A stretch of 5,803 nucleotides of DNA from Bdellovibrionales bacterium (GTDB lineage Bacteria; Bdellovibrionota; JAFGOL01): contig JAKLHL010000099.1 in the NCBI GenBank assembly GCA_022710165.1, forward strand, positions 1 through 5,803, read 5' to 3'. Below, piece after piece: positions 1 through 5,803 of this stretch (positions within the stretch are counted from its first letter, which is position 1; every line of letters starts with the position of its first letter). The position numbers and the translations under genes are program-made. The notes below the pieces were generated by a model. That model saw only the letters and a program-made list of their open reading frames with translations, ran no database searches and was not told the DNA's origin.

Positions 1-378
1 GGCGTACATCTTGGGCAGGACGACATGAGCGTAAATGACGCAAGGCGCATAATGGGCGAGGATGCCATAATAGGTGTTTCCACACATGATCTTAAAGAGG
101 CCCTAAAGGCCGTCAGCGATGGTGCTGACTACATAAATATCGGGCCTGTGTTCCCAACAGATACGAAGAAGGGCTTTAAGAACATTCCCCTGGAAGAGTT
201 AGAGGTCATAGTTTCCAGGATAAACATACCTTTTACTTTCATGGGCGGGATAAAGCTGCACAACCTTCATGAGCTTACAAAGTTCAAGCCTTCAGCGCTT
301 GCGATGATAACGGAGCTTACCATGTCTGATGACGTAAAGTCCGTAACAAGGGATATTATTAAGGTCATTGGTAAATAA
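1..378 (+). CDS. thiE: Thiamine-phosphate synthase, 3' part (5' end outside window)
   Basis: This enzyme joins the hydroxymethylpyrimidine pyrophosphate and thiazole phosphate units to make thiamine phosphate in the cytoplasm. The reading frame is open from base 1, before the first ATG at 25, and opens with GVHLGQDD, a hallmark ThiE motif, so the gene begins upstream and 125 residues are visible of a usual ~210. Next come GVSTHD (window residues ~33-38), GPVFPTDTKK (~54-63, with the phosphate-contacting Thr residues and the Lys expected of an active ThiE) and the phosphate-binding MGGI (~88-91). Having both the GVS serine and the TxTKK lysine favours ThiE over its paralogue TenI, which has diverged there. 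The late phosphate-binding segment, usually close to GVSxISAI, reads SALAMITELT here, a mild deviation. The stop is TAA at 376-378. No functional link to the downstream envelope genes is evident. Confidence 0.93.
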   Translation, partial: GVHLGQDDMSVNDARRIMGEDAIIGVSTHDLKEALKAVSDGADYINIGPVFPTDTKKGFKNIPLEELEVIVSRINIPFTFMGGIKLHNLHELTKFKPSALAMITELTMSDDVKSVTRDIIKVIGK

Positions 379-380
379 TA

Positions 381-412
381 TTGATATTTTGAGCTTTCTA
401 TCGTAATACTTT
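381..412 (+). promoter_or_regulatory. Possible sigma-70-type promoter for bamA, perhaps leaderless
   Basis: The 40-base gap between thiE and bamA contains TTGATA at 381-386, five of six matches to the -35 consensus. It is followed after 18 bases by AATACT at 405-410, four of six matches to the -10 consensus. A TAnnnT-type element, TACTTT, overlaps it at 407-412. Transcription would start about 6-7 bases downstream of either -10, at roughly 417-419, which is at or beside the bamA ATG (419). This is inferred from motif matching alone in an AT-rich stretch. The alternative is read-through from thiE. Confidence 0.3.
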
Positions 413-418
413 GCCGTT

Positions 419-2716
419 ATGGGAAAGCTAATACTACATCTAACGCTGTCTTTGACCCTTTGCGGGACCTTATATTCGCAGACCGTCAGCGAGATAGTTA
501 TAAAAGGTAACAAAAAAATAAGCTCAGAGGCCGTCAAGACCAAGCTTATCCAAAAGCAGGGAACAAAGTATGATCAGTCCCTGGTAAGAAAGGACATAGA
601 GAACATCTTTGACCTCGGGTATTTTGATAACGTTGACGTATACAGGGAAGATCTTGGCAAGTCATCGATAAGGCTCACCTACACTGTAAAGGAAAAGCCC
701 ATAGTAAGTTCTATAGTATTTGAGGGAAACAGCGACTTAGACACAGAGGACCTTGTAAAGCAGTTGACCATAAAGCCTTATAGTGTCCTTAATATCTCAG
801 AGATAAAAAGGTCCAAGATACAATTGCTTAAATATTATGAGGAGAAGGGCTTCTACCTTGCGAGCATCAAGGAAGAGATAAGGAATGCCCCCGCCGATCC
901 GGATGCAGAGACTGACGAACAGTACCTGGAGCTTGTTTTTAAAGTGTCTGAGAACTCTAAGATACGAGTGGACAGGATAGTGTTCCTTGGGAATAAGAAC
1001 ATCCACGACGAAGAACTAAAGATGATGATGGAGACCAAAGAGAAAGGTCCTTTCAGTTTCATGTCGGGATCGGGCGCCTATAAAGAGAACACCGTCGATA
1101 TAGACAGAGAAAGGATAGCTTTCTTTTATACTACCAAGGGTTATCCGCATGTTCAGGTGGCTGGACCTATAACCCACGTTACCCCTGACAAAAAATGGAT
1201 ATACCTTACATACACCATAGACGAGGGCGATAAGTACGAGTTCGGTGATGTGAGCTTTAAGACGGATGACGTCCTGTTTACCGAAGAGGAACTCAGGGAA
1301 AAACTAGAGATAGAGAAAGGCAACATCTACAACTCGATGCAGGTAAGACAGCAGATAGTCGATTATCAGAATATGTACGGAGACAAGGGCTACGCTTTTA
1401 CTAACGTCGTACCTGTTCCTAGCTACAATGAGGACAACAAGACCGTTGATTTCGTCTTTGAGATAGACAAGGGAAGGCTTGTTCACTTTGGGCGCTTCAA
1501 GATAACAGGGAACGATAAGACCAGGGAAAAAGTAATAAGAAGGGAGCTCAGGATCAACGAGGGAGAGCTTTACAACAACTCCAAGAAAGAACTTTCAAAA
1601 CAAAAGATAATGGCCCTCGGATATTTTGAGGACGTTTCATTTACGCAGTATGTGCCAAAGACCCAGGATGGTTCAAAACAGGATGTGCTTAATGTAGACG
1701 TAGAGGTAAAAGAAAAATCCTCTACGGGACAGTTCATGGTATCTGCCGGTTACAGTACCTATGAAGGTTTCATAACGATGCTGCAGGTGCAGGAGAATAA
1801 CTTCCTAGGTTACGGGCAGACTGTTACGCTAAGGGCCAGCCTCAGCAAAATTGCGAAGTTGTACTATTTGAGCTTCTATGATCCTTACTTCCTTGATTCT
1901 AACTGGGGATGGGGACTTGACCTTTACAGGGAAAGCAGAGAGGCCATAGCATTTAAGACGATAAGGACGGGTTTTGATACCAGGTTCAGTTATCCTCTTA
2001 CCGACTACATGAGGGTTTACTTCATGTACAAGTTGGAGGACTCAAAGACCGACTGGATCGACTCTTTGTCCAACATATTCGATTCTAGCGTAGAGAACGG
2101 GATAACGAGCTCCATTACTCCAACCTTAGAGAACGACTCAAGGAATGACAGGCTTAACCCTACAAAGGGTCTGTATAACGCCTTGTCCTTTGAGGTCGCA
2201 GGATTTGGCGGTCACAAACGCTTTATGAAGACCATATTGGACAACAGGTTCTATCAGGGCCTTTTCTTCAATACAGTACTTAGAGCGAGGCTGCTCTTTG
2301 GTAACGTCCAAGGTTACGGTGGAAGACAGCTCCCTTACAGCGAGAGATTCCTTATGGGAGGTATTGATAACCTAAGAGGTTATGATTACCTTAGCCTCGG
2401 ACCTAAAGTAGTGGACACCAATGGAAATACCTATGCTGTCGGAGGAAAGAACGAGATCCTTGCCACGGTAGAGCTGGAATTCCCGATAGTTAGCTCAGCG
2501 GGCATAAAGGGCGTTTTCTTTATTGACGCAGGTAACTCATTTGATAATTTTACACACGGCATAAGCACAGACATGCCTTTAAGGTATAACTGGGGTGCCG
2601 GTGTAAGATGGCAGTCTCCAATGGGACCATTAAGGTTTGAGTGGGGTGTGCCTATAGCCAGAAGGCCTGGAGAGAGCAGGACCGTGTTCCAGTTCATGAT
2701 AGGCCCTTCATTCTAA
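419..2716 (+). CDS. bamA: Outer membrane protein assembly factor BamA (Omp85 family)
   Basis: BamA is the central, essential subunit of the BAM complex, which folds and inserts beta-barrel proteins into the outer membrane. The 765 residues are close to the family norm (~800). Residues 1-20 form a signal peptide, with probable cleavage after LYS-20. Five POTRA domains follow at about 22-91, 94-177, 181-270, 273-351 and 354-432, each opening with a pattern like IVIKGN, IVFEGN, IVFLGN, VSFKTD or FKITGN. The barrel spans ~436-765. It includes the family pattern DSRNDRLNPTKG (573-584), the loop-6 lid-lock motif LRGY (652-655, VRGF in E. coli) and the terminal Phe of the outer-membrane C-terminal signature. 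The ATG at 419 is the only reasonable start, because an in-frame TAA lies at 404-406. No Shine-Dalgarno precedes it, unlike every downstream gene except lpxD. It heads the skp-lpxD-fabZ-lpxA group, a common arrangement. Its TamA and other Omp85 paralogues normally have fewer POTRA domains. Confidence 0.97.
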   Translation: MGKLILHLTLSLTLCGTLYSQTVSEIVIKGNKKISSEAVKTKLIQKQGTKYDQSLVRKDIENIFDLGYFDNVDVYREDLGKSSIRLTYTVKEKPIVSSIVFEGNSDLDTEDLVKQLTIKPYSVLNISEIKRSKIQLLKYYEEKGFYLASIKEEIRNAPADPDAETDEQYLELVFKVSENSKIRVDRIVFLGNKNIHDEELKMMMETKEKGPFSFMSGSGAYKENTVDIDRERIAFFYTTKGYPHVQVAGPITHVTPDKKWIYLTYTIDEGDKYEFGDVSFKTDDVLFTEEELREKLEIEKGNIYNSMQVRQQIVDYQNMYGDKGYAFTNVVPVPSYNEDNKTVDFVFEIDKGRLVHFGRFKITGNDKTREKVIRRELRINEGELYNNSKKELSKQKIMALGYFEDVSFTQYVPKTQDGSKQDVLNVDVEVKEKSSTGQFMVSAGYSTYEGFITMLQVQENNFLGYGQTVTLRASLSKIAKLYYLSFYDPYFLDSNWGWGLDLYRESREAIAFKTIRTGFDTRFSYPLTDYMRVYFMYKLEDSKTDWIDSLSNIFDSSVENGITSSITPTLENDSRNDRLNPTKGLYNALSFEVAGFGGHKRFMKTILDNRFYQGLFFNTVLRARLLFGNVQGYGGRQLPYSERFLMGGIDNLRGYDYLSLGPKVVDTNGNTYAVGGKNEILATVELEFPIVSSAGIKGVFFIDAGNSFDNFTHGISTDMPLRYNWGAGVRWQSPMGPLRFEWGVPIARRPGESRTVFQFMIGPSF

Positions 2717-2733
2717 AAGAGCGGATTATTTTT

Positions 2734-2740
2734 AAGGAGG
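2734..2740 (+). promoter_or_regulatory. Strong ribosome binding site of skp
   Basis: AAGGAGG, a full match to the anti-Shine-Dalgarno core, ends 10 bases before the skp ATG, in the 34-base bamA-skp gap. It is the best ribosome binding site in the window and suggests that Skp is made in excess over its neighbours. This fits an abundant periplasmic chaperone that works as a trimer. No hairpin or T-run terminator is seen in the gap. Confidence 0.85.
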
Positions 2741-2750
2741 ATATTTTATT

Positions 2751-3251
2751 ATGTTAAAGATCTTTGTTTTTACAGTAGCGACACTTTTTGCAGGACAGGT
2801 TTTTGCTTCTTACGGCACAGTTGACATGCAGATGGCCCTCGAGACCATAAAGGACGGGGTCAATGCTAAGGCTAAGCTTGAGAAGGAATTCAAGGAAAAG
2901 CAGAAAATGTTAAAGACCAGGGAAGCTGAGATAAAGAAACTCACAGAGAACTATCGTCAGCAGGCCCCTGTTATGAGCGAACAGAATAGGGCGAAGAAGG
3001 AGCAGGAGATACAGGGCAAGATGGCAGAGTTCCAGAACCTTGTACAGCAGTCACAGTCACAGATGCAGAACAGAGAAGTCCAGCTTACCAAGCCTATAAT
3101 AGACGCTCTAAGGGTCACAATCAAGGAAATAGCAGAAAAGAACAAGTATGAACTTGTTTATGAGAAGAACCAGAGCGGCATTTTCTACTCAAAGGACGCA
3201 AAGGACATAACCAACGACGTTATAAAGAGGTATAACGAAGTACACAAATAA
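2751..3251 (+). CDS. skp: Periplasmic chaperone Skp (OmpH family)
   Basis: Skp trimers hold unfolded outer-membrane proteins in the periplasm and deliver them to BAM. The 166-residue product begins with a classic signal peptide (1-19: short Lys-containing start, hydrophobic core, cleavage at VFA-S), leaving ~147 residues, close to the usual mature Skp size. The first mature beta strand is YGTVDMQMAL (21-30), matching the family's opening strand and its conserved Val-Asp/Asn. Residues ~38-112 are rich in Lys, Glu, Gln and Met with heptad-like spacing and form the long coiled-coil tentacle. The C-terminal part (~114-165) returns to the body with the family pattern IAEKNKYELVYEKN and a final helix. 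Sequence identity in this family is low outside these elements, so the call rests on architecture plus its place between bamA and lpxD, where skp lies in many Gram-negative genomes. The stop overlaps the lpxD start by one base. Confidence 0.93.
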   Translation: MLKIFVFTVATLFAGQVFASYGTVDMQMALETIKDGVNAKAKLEKEFKEKQKMLKTREAEIKKLTENYRQQAPVMSEQNRAKKEQEIQGKMAEFQNLVQQSQSQMQNREVQLTKPIIDALRVTIKEIAEKNKYELVYEKNQSGIFYSKDAKDITNDVIKRYNEVHK

Positions 3252-4255
3252 TGAAGGCGCTGGATATAGCAATCTCTCTGGGCGTTGAGCTGGCCGGATC
3301 GACCAGTGTGGACGTCCTTAACGTTGATGAGCTTAGGGGGAAAAGGACAAAGTCCCTTGGGTTCATAGGCGAGGATGTTTACCTAAAACAGCTACCTCAA
3401 GCCACTGTTCACATGATAATAGCGGAGCAGGGGCTAGATAAAGGTGCTCTTGATGAGTGGGTTAGCTCAGGAAAAGAAAGGGCCTATATCTGCATCAAGA
3501 ACGCTTACAGGGAATTCATAAAGCTTGCTTACAAGATAGTTCCAGCCTCTAAGATAAAGCTAAGTATGCCGAGCGGGACCGACTCAAGGTTCCCGGGGGC
3601 ATATTTTGGCAAGAACGTTACAATAGGCAAGGACGCTAGTATCTTCCCCGGTGTCGTCGTAATGGATGATTGTTCCATAGGCGATCATACGGTGCTTTAT
3701 CCTAATGTCTGCGTTTACAGCAATACCAATATAGGTAAAAGGGTCATTGTTGGAGCAGGGACCGTGATAGGTTCCGACGGCTTCGGCTACGTCAAGGACG
3801 AGGACGGTTCTTTATTGAAGGTCCCTCATCTTGGCGGTGTCTTTATCGGCGACGACGTAGAGATAGGTTCTAACACCAGCATAGATAGAGGAACGCTTGG
3901 GGACACGATAATAAAGAAAGGCACAAAGATAGATAATCTTGTGCAGGTCGCACACAACTGCGTACTCGGCGAGAACAACATCCTTTGCGGGATGACCGGT
4001 CTTAGCGGAAGTACAGAGCTTGGCAATAATGTCATCATGGGTGCTAATTCAGGCACCAAAGGCCACATAAAGATAGGCGATAACTGCATAGTCACAGCCA
4101 GGACCAGCGTCTCAAAAGACCTTAAGCCAGGCAGTGAGGTAAAAGGCATGTATCCCGCACGTCCTATAGCTGAAGAATTAAAGATACAGACCCTGGTGGG
4201 AAAACTGCCGGAGTTATACGAAAGAATAAAGAAGTTAGAGAAGGGGGATAAGTAA
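3251..4255 (+). CDS. lpxD: UDP-3-O-(3-hydroxyacyl)glucosamine N-acyltransferase LpxD
   Basis: LpxD transfers a 3-hydroxyacyl chain from acyl-ACP to the 2-amino group of UDP-3-O-acyl-glucosamine, the third step of lipid A synthesis, in the cytoplasm. The length of 334 residues is typical (E. coli 341). Residues 1-~100 are the LpxD-specific uridine-binding domain, with the conserved Phe38 and Tyr44 of its GFIGEDVYLKQL stretch. From ~115 to ~290 runs a left-handed beta-helix of hexapeptide repeats (many IG-x-x-x-x turns), and then the C-terminal helix with LPEL and IKKLE (319-330). The catalytic His is His235 in QVAHN, equivalent to E. coli His239. His272 in KGH matches E. coli His276, and the SDGFGY motif (175-180) is intact. 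The start forms a TAATG overlap with skp. The only nearby purine run, AGAGG at 3226-3230, is 20 bases away, so translation is probably coupled to skp. Confidence 0.96.
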   Translation: MKALDIAISLGVELAGSTSVDVLNVDELRGKRTKSLGFIGEDVYLKQLPQATVHMIIAEQGLDKGALDEWVSSGKERAYICIKNAYREFIKLAYKIVPASKIKLSMPSGTDSRFPGAYFGKNVTIGKDASIFPGVVVMDDCSIGDHTVLYPNVCVYSNTNIGKRVIVGAGTVIGSDGFGYVKDEDGSLLKVPHLGGVFIGDDVEIGSNTSIDRGTLGDTIIKKGTKIDNLVQVAHNCVLGENNILCGMTGLSGSTELGNNVIMGANSGTKGHIKIGDNCIVTARTSVSKDLKPGSEVKGMYPARPIAEELKIQTLVGKLPELYERIKKLEKGDK

Positions 4256-4761
4256 TGGCTACGAGCAAAGATACTGTTCATCCAGGGAAAGATTTTAATT
4301 TGGAGAGGGTGATGGCGGTGCTTCCGCACAGGGACCCTTTCCTTTTGATCGACTCTGTGGATGAGGTTACAGACCCTGTTCCTGGTCAAAAGAAAGGCAG
4401 GAAGATAATCGCAAGCAGGAAAATAAGGGAAGATGAGTTCTATTTCAAGGGACACTTTCCAGGACATCCTGTAATGCCTGGGGTCTTGATGGTAGAGACC
4501 ATGGCCCAGGTTGGCGCGTTCGGCATGTATGACTACAACGACCACGGTCCGAACTATGCGGTACTTTTCTTGGGTTGTGACAATATAAGGTTCAGAAAAG
4601 TGGTGACACCAGGAATGACGATCAGGATAGAGGTAGAGGTCCTGAGCTATTCACCAAGCAGATCAAAATTCCACGGCGTCGTAAAAGATGCAAATACCGG
4701 GGAGCTTTGCTGTGAAGCCGACATGTTCGCGGCAGCAGGTTCTTTGGCAAGTAGGGGGTAA
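4255..4761 (+). CDS. fabZ: 3-hydroxyacyl-[acyl-carrier-protein] dehydratase FabZ
   Basis: FabZ dehydrates 3-hydroxyacyl-ACP to trans-2-enoyl-ACP in fatty acid elongation. Its substrate is the same pool used by LpxA and LpxD, which explains its place between them. The hot-dog fold signature is clear: LPHRDPFLLID (23-33), then GHFPGHPVMPGVL (66-78), with catalytic His67 and Glu81 in VETMAQ. FRKVVTPG (113-120) matches the conserved FKRPVVPG region. At 168 residues it is longer than E. coli FabZ (151). Some excess is N-terminal. About 7 residues are extra in the loop between LPHR and HFPG (44 against 37 residues from the Leu of LPHR to the catalytic His). The ATG shares a TAATG overlap with lpxD and has AAGGGGG 7 bases upstream, which supports this start over Met20. 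It is a free-standing protein, not the LpxC-FabZ fusion found in Bacteroidetes and some other phyla. FabA is unlikely, given the lpx context and the LPHRxPFLLID motif. Confidence 0.95.
   Translation: MATSKDTVHPGKDFNLERVMAVLPHRDPFLLIDSVDEVTDPVPGQKKGRKIIASRKIREDEFYFKGHFPGHPVMPGVLMVETMAQVGAFGMYDYNDHGPNYAVLFLGCDNIRFRKVVTPGMTIRIEVEVLSYSPSRSKFHGVVKDANTGELCCEADMFAAAGSLASRG
4753..4758 (+). promoter_or_regulatory. Ribosome binding site that decides the lpxA start
   Basis: AGGGGG lies within the last codons of fabZ. It ends 6 bases before the ATG at 4765 but only 3 bases before the in-frame TTG at 4762. The spacing favours the ATG, so the extra N-terminal Met from a TTG start is probably not made. Confidence 0.65.
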
Positions 4762-4764
4762 TTG

Positions 4765-5547
4765 ATGTCTAACGTGCATTCAACAGCGATCATAGATAGC
4801 AAAGCAAAGATAGCAAAGGACGTACAGATAGGACCTTACTGCATGGTAGGTCCGAACGTTGAGCTTGGAGAAGGGACCGTACTTACTTCTCACGTCGTTA
4901 TAGACGGCCATACTAAGATAGGAAAGAACAACAGGATAGCTCCTTTCGCTTCCATAGGCCAGCCGCCTCAGGACCTTAAGTACAAGGGCGAGCCGACCAA
5001 AGTAGAGATAGGCGATAACAACATAATAAGGGAATATGTGACGATAAACTGCGGTACCGTGAATGGAAGAGGCGTTACCACCGTCGGTAACAGCAATATG
5101 CTGATGGCTTATTCACACATAGCGCATGACTGCGTTGTTCAGAACAACGTCGTAATGGCTAATAACGTAGCCCTTGCAGGCCACGTTACCATAGAGGACT
5201 ATGTGGTCTTAGGCGGTTTTACCGGCGTTACCCAGTTCAACAGGGTCGGTAAGCATGCCTTCATAGGCGCATACTCATTGATCCGTCTGGATTTTCCTCC
5301 TTTCTTCACAGGAAAGGGGCTTGATGATTTCAGCGTCCAGTCAGTAAATGCCGTAGGCCTTTCCAGAAGGGGCTTTTCAGAACAGACAATAAGGGAATTA
5401 AAGAACGCATATAAACTGCTCTACGTAAAGAAAGGGATAATACTTAAAGATGCTGTCGCTGAGCTTACAGCGCAGGCAAAGGACAGCGCAGAACTTGCAT
5501 ATCTAGTTGATTTCATATCCAGCAGTAAGAGCGGCATAGTGAGGTAA
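4765..5547 (+). CDS. lpxA: UDP-N-acetylglucosamine (or amino analogue) O/N-acyltransferase LpxA
   Basis: LpxA catalyses the first step of lipid A synthesis, moving a 3-hydroxyacyl chain from ACP to position 3 of UDP-GlcNAc in the cytoplasm. The 260 residues match the family (E. coli 262). Residues ~1-185 form a left-handed beta-helix of hexapeptide repeats. The C-terminal helical part includes NAVGLSRRGF (195-204) and NAYKLLY (214-220). Landmarks include IGPYCMVGP, the substrate loop QDLKYKGEPT (69-78), and HIAHDC with His121 equivalent to catalytic His125 of E. coli. His140 (E. coli His144), Gln157 (Gln161), Asn195 (Asn198) and the Arg pair are conserved. Three sites differ from E. coli: Thr156 for His160, Ala169 for the acyl-ruler Gly173, and Val197 for Glu200. 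These may bear on acyl length or sugar acceptor. A TTG at 4762 is an alternative start. The next gene begins 3 bases after the stop. Confidence 0.95.
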   Translation: MSNVHSTAIIDSKAKIAKDVQIGPYCMVGPNVELGEGTVLTSHVVIDGHTKIGKNNRIAPFASIGQPPQDLKYKGEPTKVEIGDNNIIREYVTINCGTVNGRGVTTVGNSNMLMAYSHIAHDCVVQNNVVMANNVALAGHVTIEDYVVLGGFTGVTQFNRVGKHAFIGAYSLIRLDFPPFFTGKGLDDFSVQSVNAVGLSRRGFSEQTIRELKNAYKLLYVKKGIILKDAVAELTAQAKDSAELAYLVDFISSSKSGIVR

Positions 5548-5550
5548 ACA

Positions 5551-5803
5551 ATGCTTAAAGCCGGCGTGATAGGTGTAGGACATCTTGGAAGGTTCCATGC
5601 TCAAAAATATGCAACTATCGACGGTGTAGAGCTGGTCGGTGTATACGACCTTAACCCGGAGCGTGCAAAGCTCATAGCGGATGAATTCAAGACGAAGGCT
5701 TTCAGCAATACGGCAGAACTTTTGGCCAATGTTGACCTTGTAAGCATAGCCACTCCTGCCAGCAATCATCACAGCGCCGCAAAAGAGGCCCTAAGCAAGG
5801 GTG
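5551..5803 (+). CDS. Gfo/Idh/MocA-family oxidoreductase, 5' part (GnnA candidate)
   Basis: Only the N-terminal 84 residues are in the window; the family usually runs to ~300-350. The sequence starts with a Rossmann fold: GVIGVGHLGRFH (5-16) carries the GxGxxG dinucleotide-binding loop. ELVGVYDLNPERA (27-39) ends strand 2 with the acidic Asp that prefers NAD. SIATPASNHH (69-78) is the family's TP-x-x-x-H strand and loop near the nicotinamide. The catalytic EKP region lies beyond the window. GAGGT at 5541-5545 stands 5 bases before the ATG, and only 3 bases separate the gene from lpxA, so co-transcription is very likely. The position directly after lpxA is where GnnA lies in Acidithiobacillus ferrooxidans; GnnA oxidises position 3 of UDP-GlcNAc before amination by GnnB. 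That role is inferred from position only. The family also includes dehydrogenases for many other sugars. Confidence 0.9.
   Translation, partial: MLKAGVIGVGHLGRFHAQKYATIDGVELVGVYDLNPERAKLIADEFKTKAFSNTAELLANVDLVSIATPASNHHSAAKEALSKG

Noticed and set aside
25..378. Complete short thiamine-synthase-like gene starting at the ATG at 25
   Set aside because: The frame is open to base 1, and the residues before the ATG (GVHLGQDD) are a conserved internal ThiE motif, so the gene is cut by the window edge.
446..481. Possible lipoprotein signal at Cys15 of BamA
   Set aside because: The residues before Cys are L-T-L, with Leu at -1 where a lipobox needs Gly, Ala or Ser. BamA is not a lipoprotein, and cleavage after LYS-20 fits better.
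2717..2750. Terminator or second promoter between bamA and skp
   Set aside because: The 34 bases show no inverted repeat with a T-run and no convincing -35/-10 pair; the stretch is explained by the strong ribosome site.
3826..4545. Long reverse-strand open frame of 239 codons across the lpxD-fabZ junction
   Set aside because: It runs antisense to two intact, well-conserved genes, has no family-like motifs and no plausible ribosome site, and owes its length to the base composition of the sense codons.
4762..4764. TTG start for lpxA, one codon before the ATG
   Set aside because: The Shine-Dalgarno would be only 3 bases away, and the ATG at 4765 has better spacing and is the stronger start codon.
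4070..5025. Repeated DNA string like ATAGGCGATAAC in lpxD (~4073) and lpxA (~5008)
   Set aside because: Both copies encode the IGDN turn of the shared hexapeptide beta-helix with the same favoured codons. This is protein-level homology, not a DNA repeat or recombination site.
5503..5772. Reverse-strand open frame of 89 codons over the lpxA end and the oxidoreductase start
   Set aside because: It is antisense to the LpxA C-terminus and a clear Rossmann domain, and its translation shows no recognisable protein features.

Overview
The window carries one closely packed block of outer-membrane assembly and lipid A genes, all on the + strand. It lies downstream of the 3' end of a thiamine gene and runs into a truncated sugar-nucleotide-type oxidoreductase. 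The order is thiE (3' part only), bamA, skp/ompH, lpxD, fabZ, lpxA, then a Gfo/Idh/MocA-family oxidoreductase (5' part only). An organism with these genes has a Gram-negative, two-membrane envelope with lipid A. Ile is written very often as ATA and Arg mostly as AGG/AGA, and base composition looks mid-range. That codon pattern and the gene order fit an environmental, non-enteric lineage, such as a deltaproteobacterial-type or candidate-phylum bacterium. The phylum cannot be fixed from this sequence alone.

Layout: bases 1-378 encode the C-terminal ~125 residues of thiamine-phosphate synthase. Bases 379-418 are a 40-base gap with a possible promoter placed so close to the bamA ATG that the transcript could be leaderless. 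bamA (419-2716) is complete, with five POTRA domains and a 16-stranded-type barrel. After 34 bases with a perfect Shine-Dalgarno comes skp (2751-3251). lpxD and fabZ each start by a TAATG one-base overlap with the gene before. lpxA and the oxidoreductase start 3 bases after the previous stop. There is no gene-free stretch over 40 bases and no visible terminator, so bamA to the oxidoreductase is probably one operon.

How the genes work together: BamA inserts beta-barrel proteins, including the LPS exporter LptD, into the outer membrane, and Skp escorts them through the periplasm. LpxA and LpxD add the first and second pairs of 3-hydroxyacyl chains to the lipid A precursor. FabZ draws on the same 3-hydroxyacyl-ACP pool for fatty acid synthesis. 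The oxidoreductase right after lpxA sits where gnnA lies in bacteria that make lipid A from a 3-amino analogue of GlcNAc. This is the most interesting hypothesis in the window, and the window ends before it can be tested. lpxC and lpxB are not present here.

I found no mobile element, CRISPR array, RNA gene or clearly new system. Apart from a few details in LpxA, FabZ and the bamA start region, this is a conserved housekeeping region.
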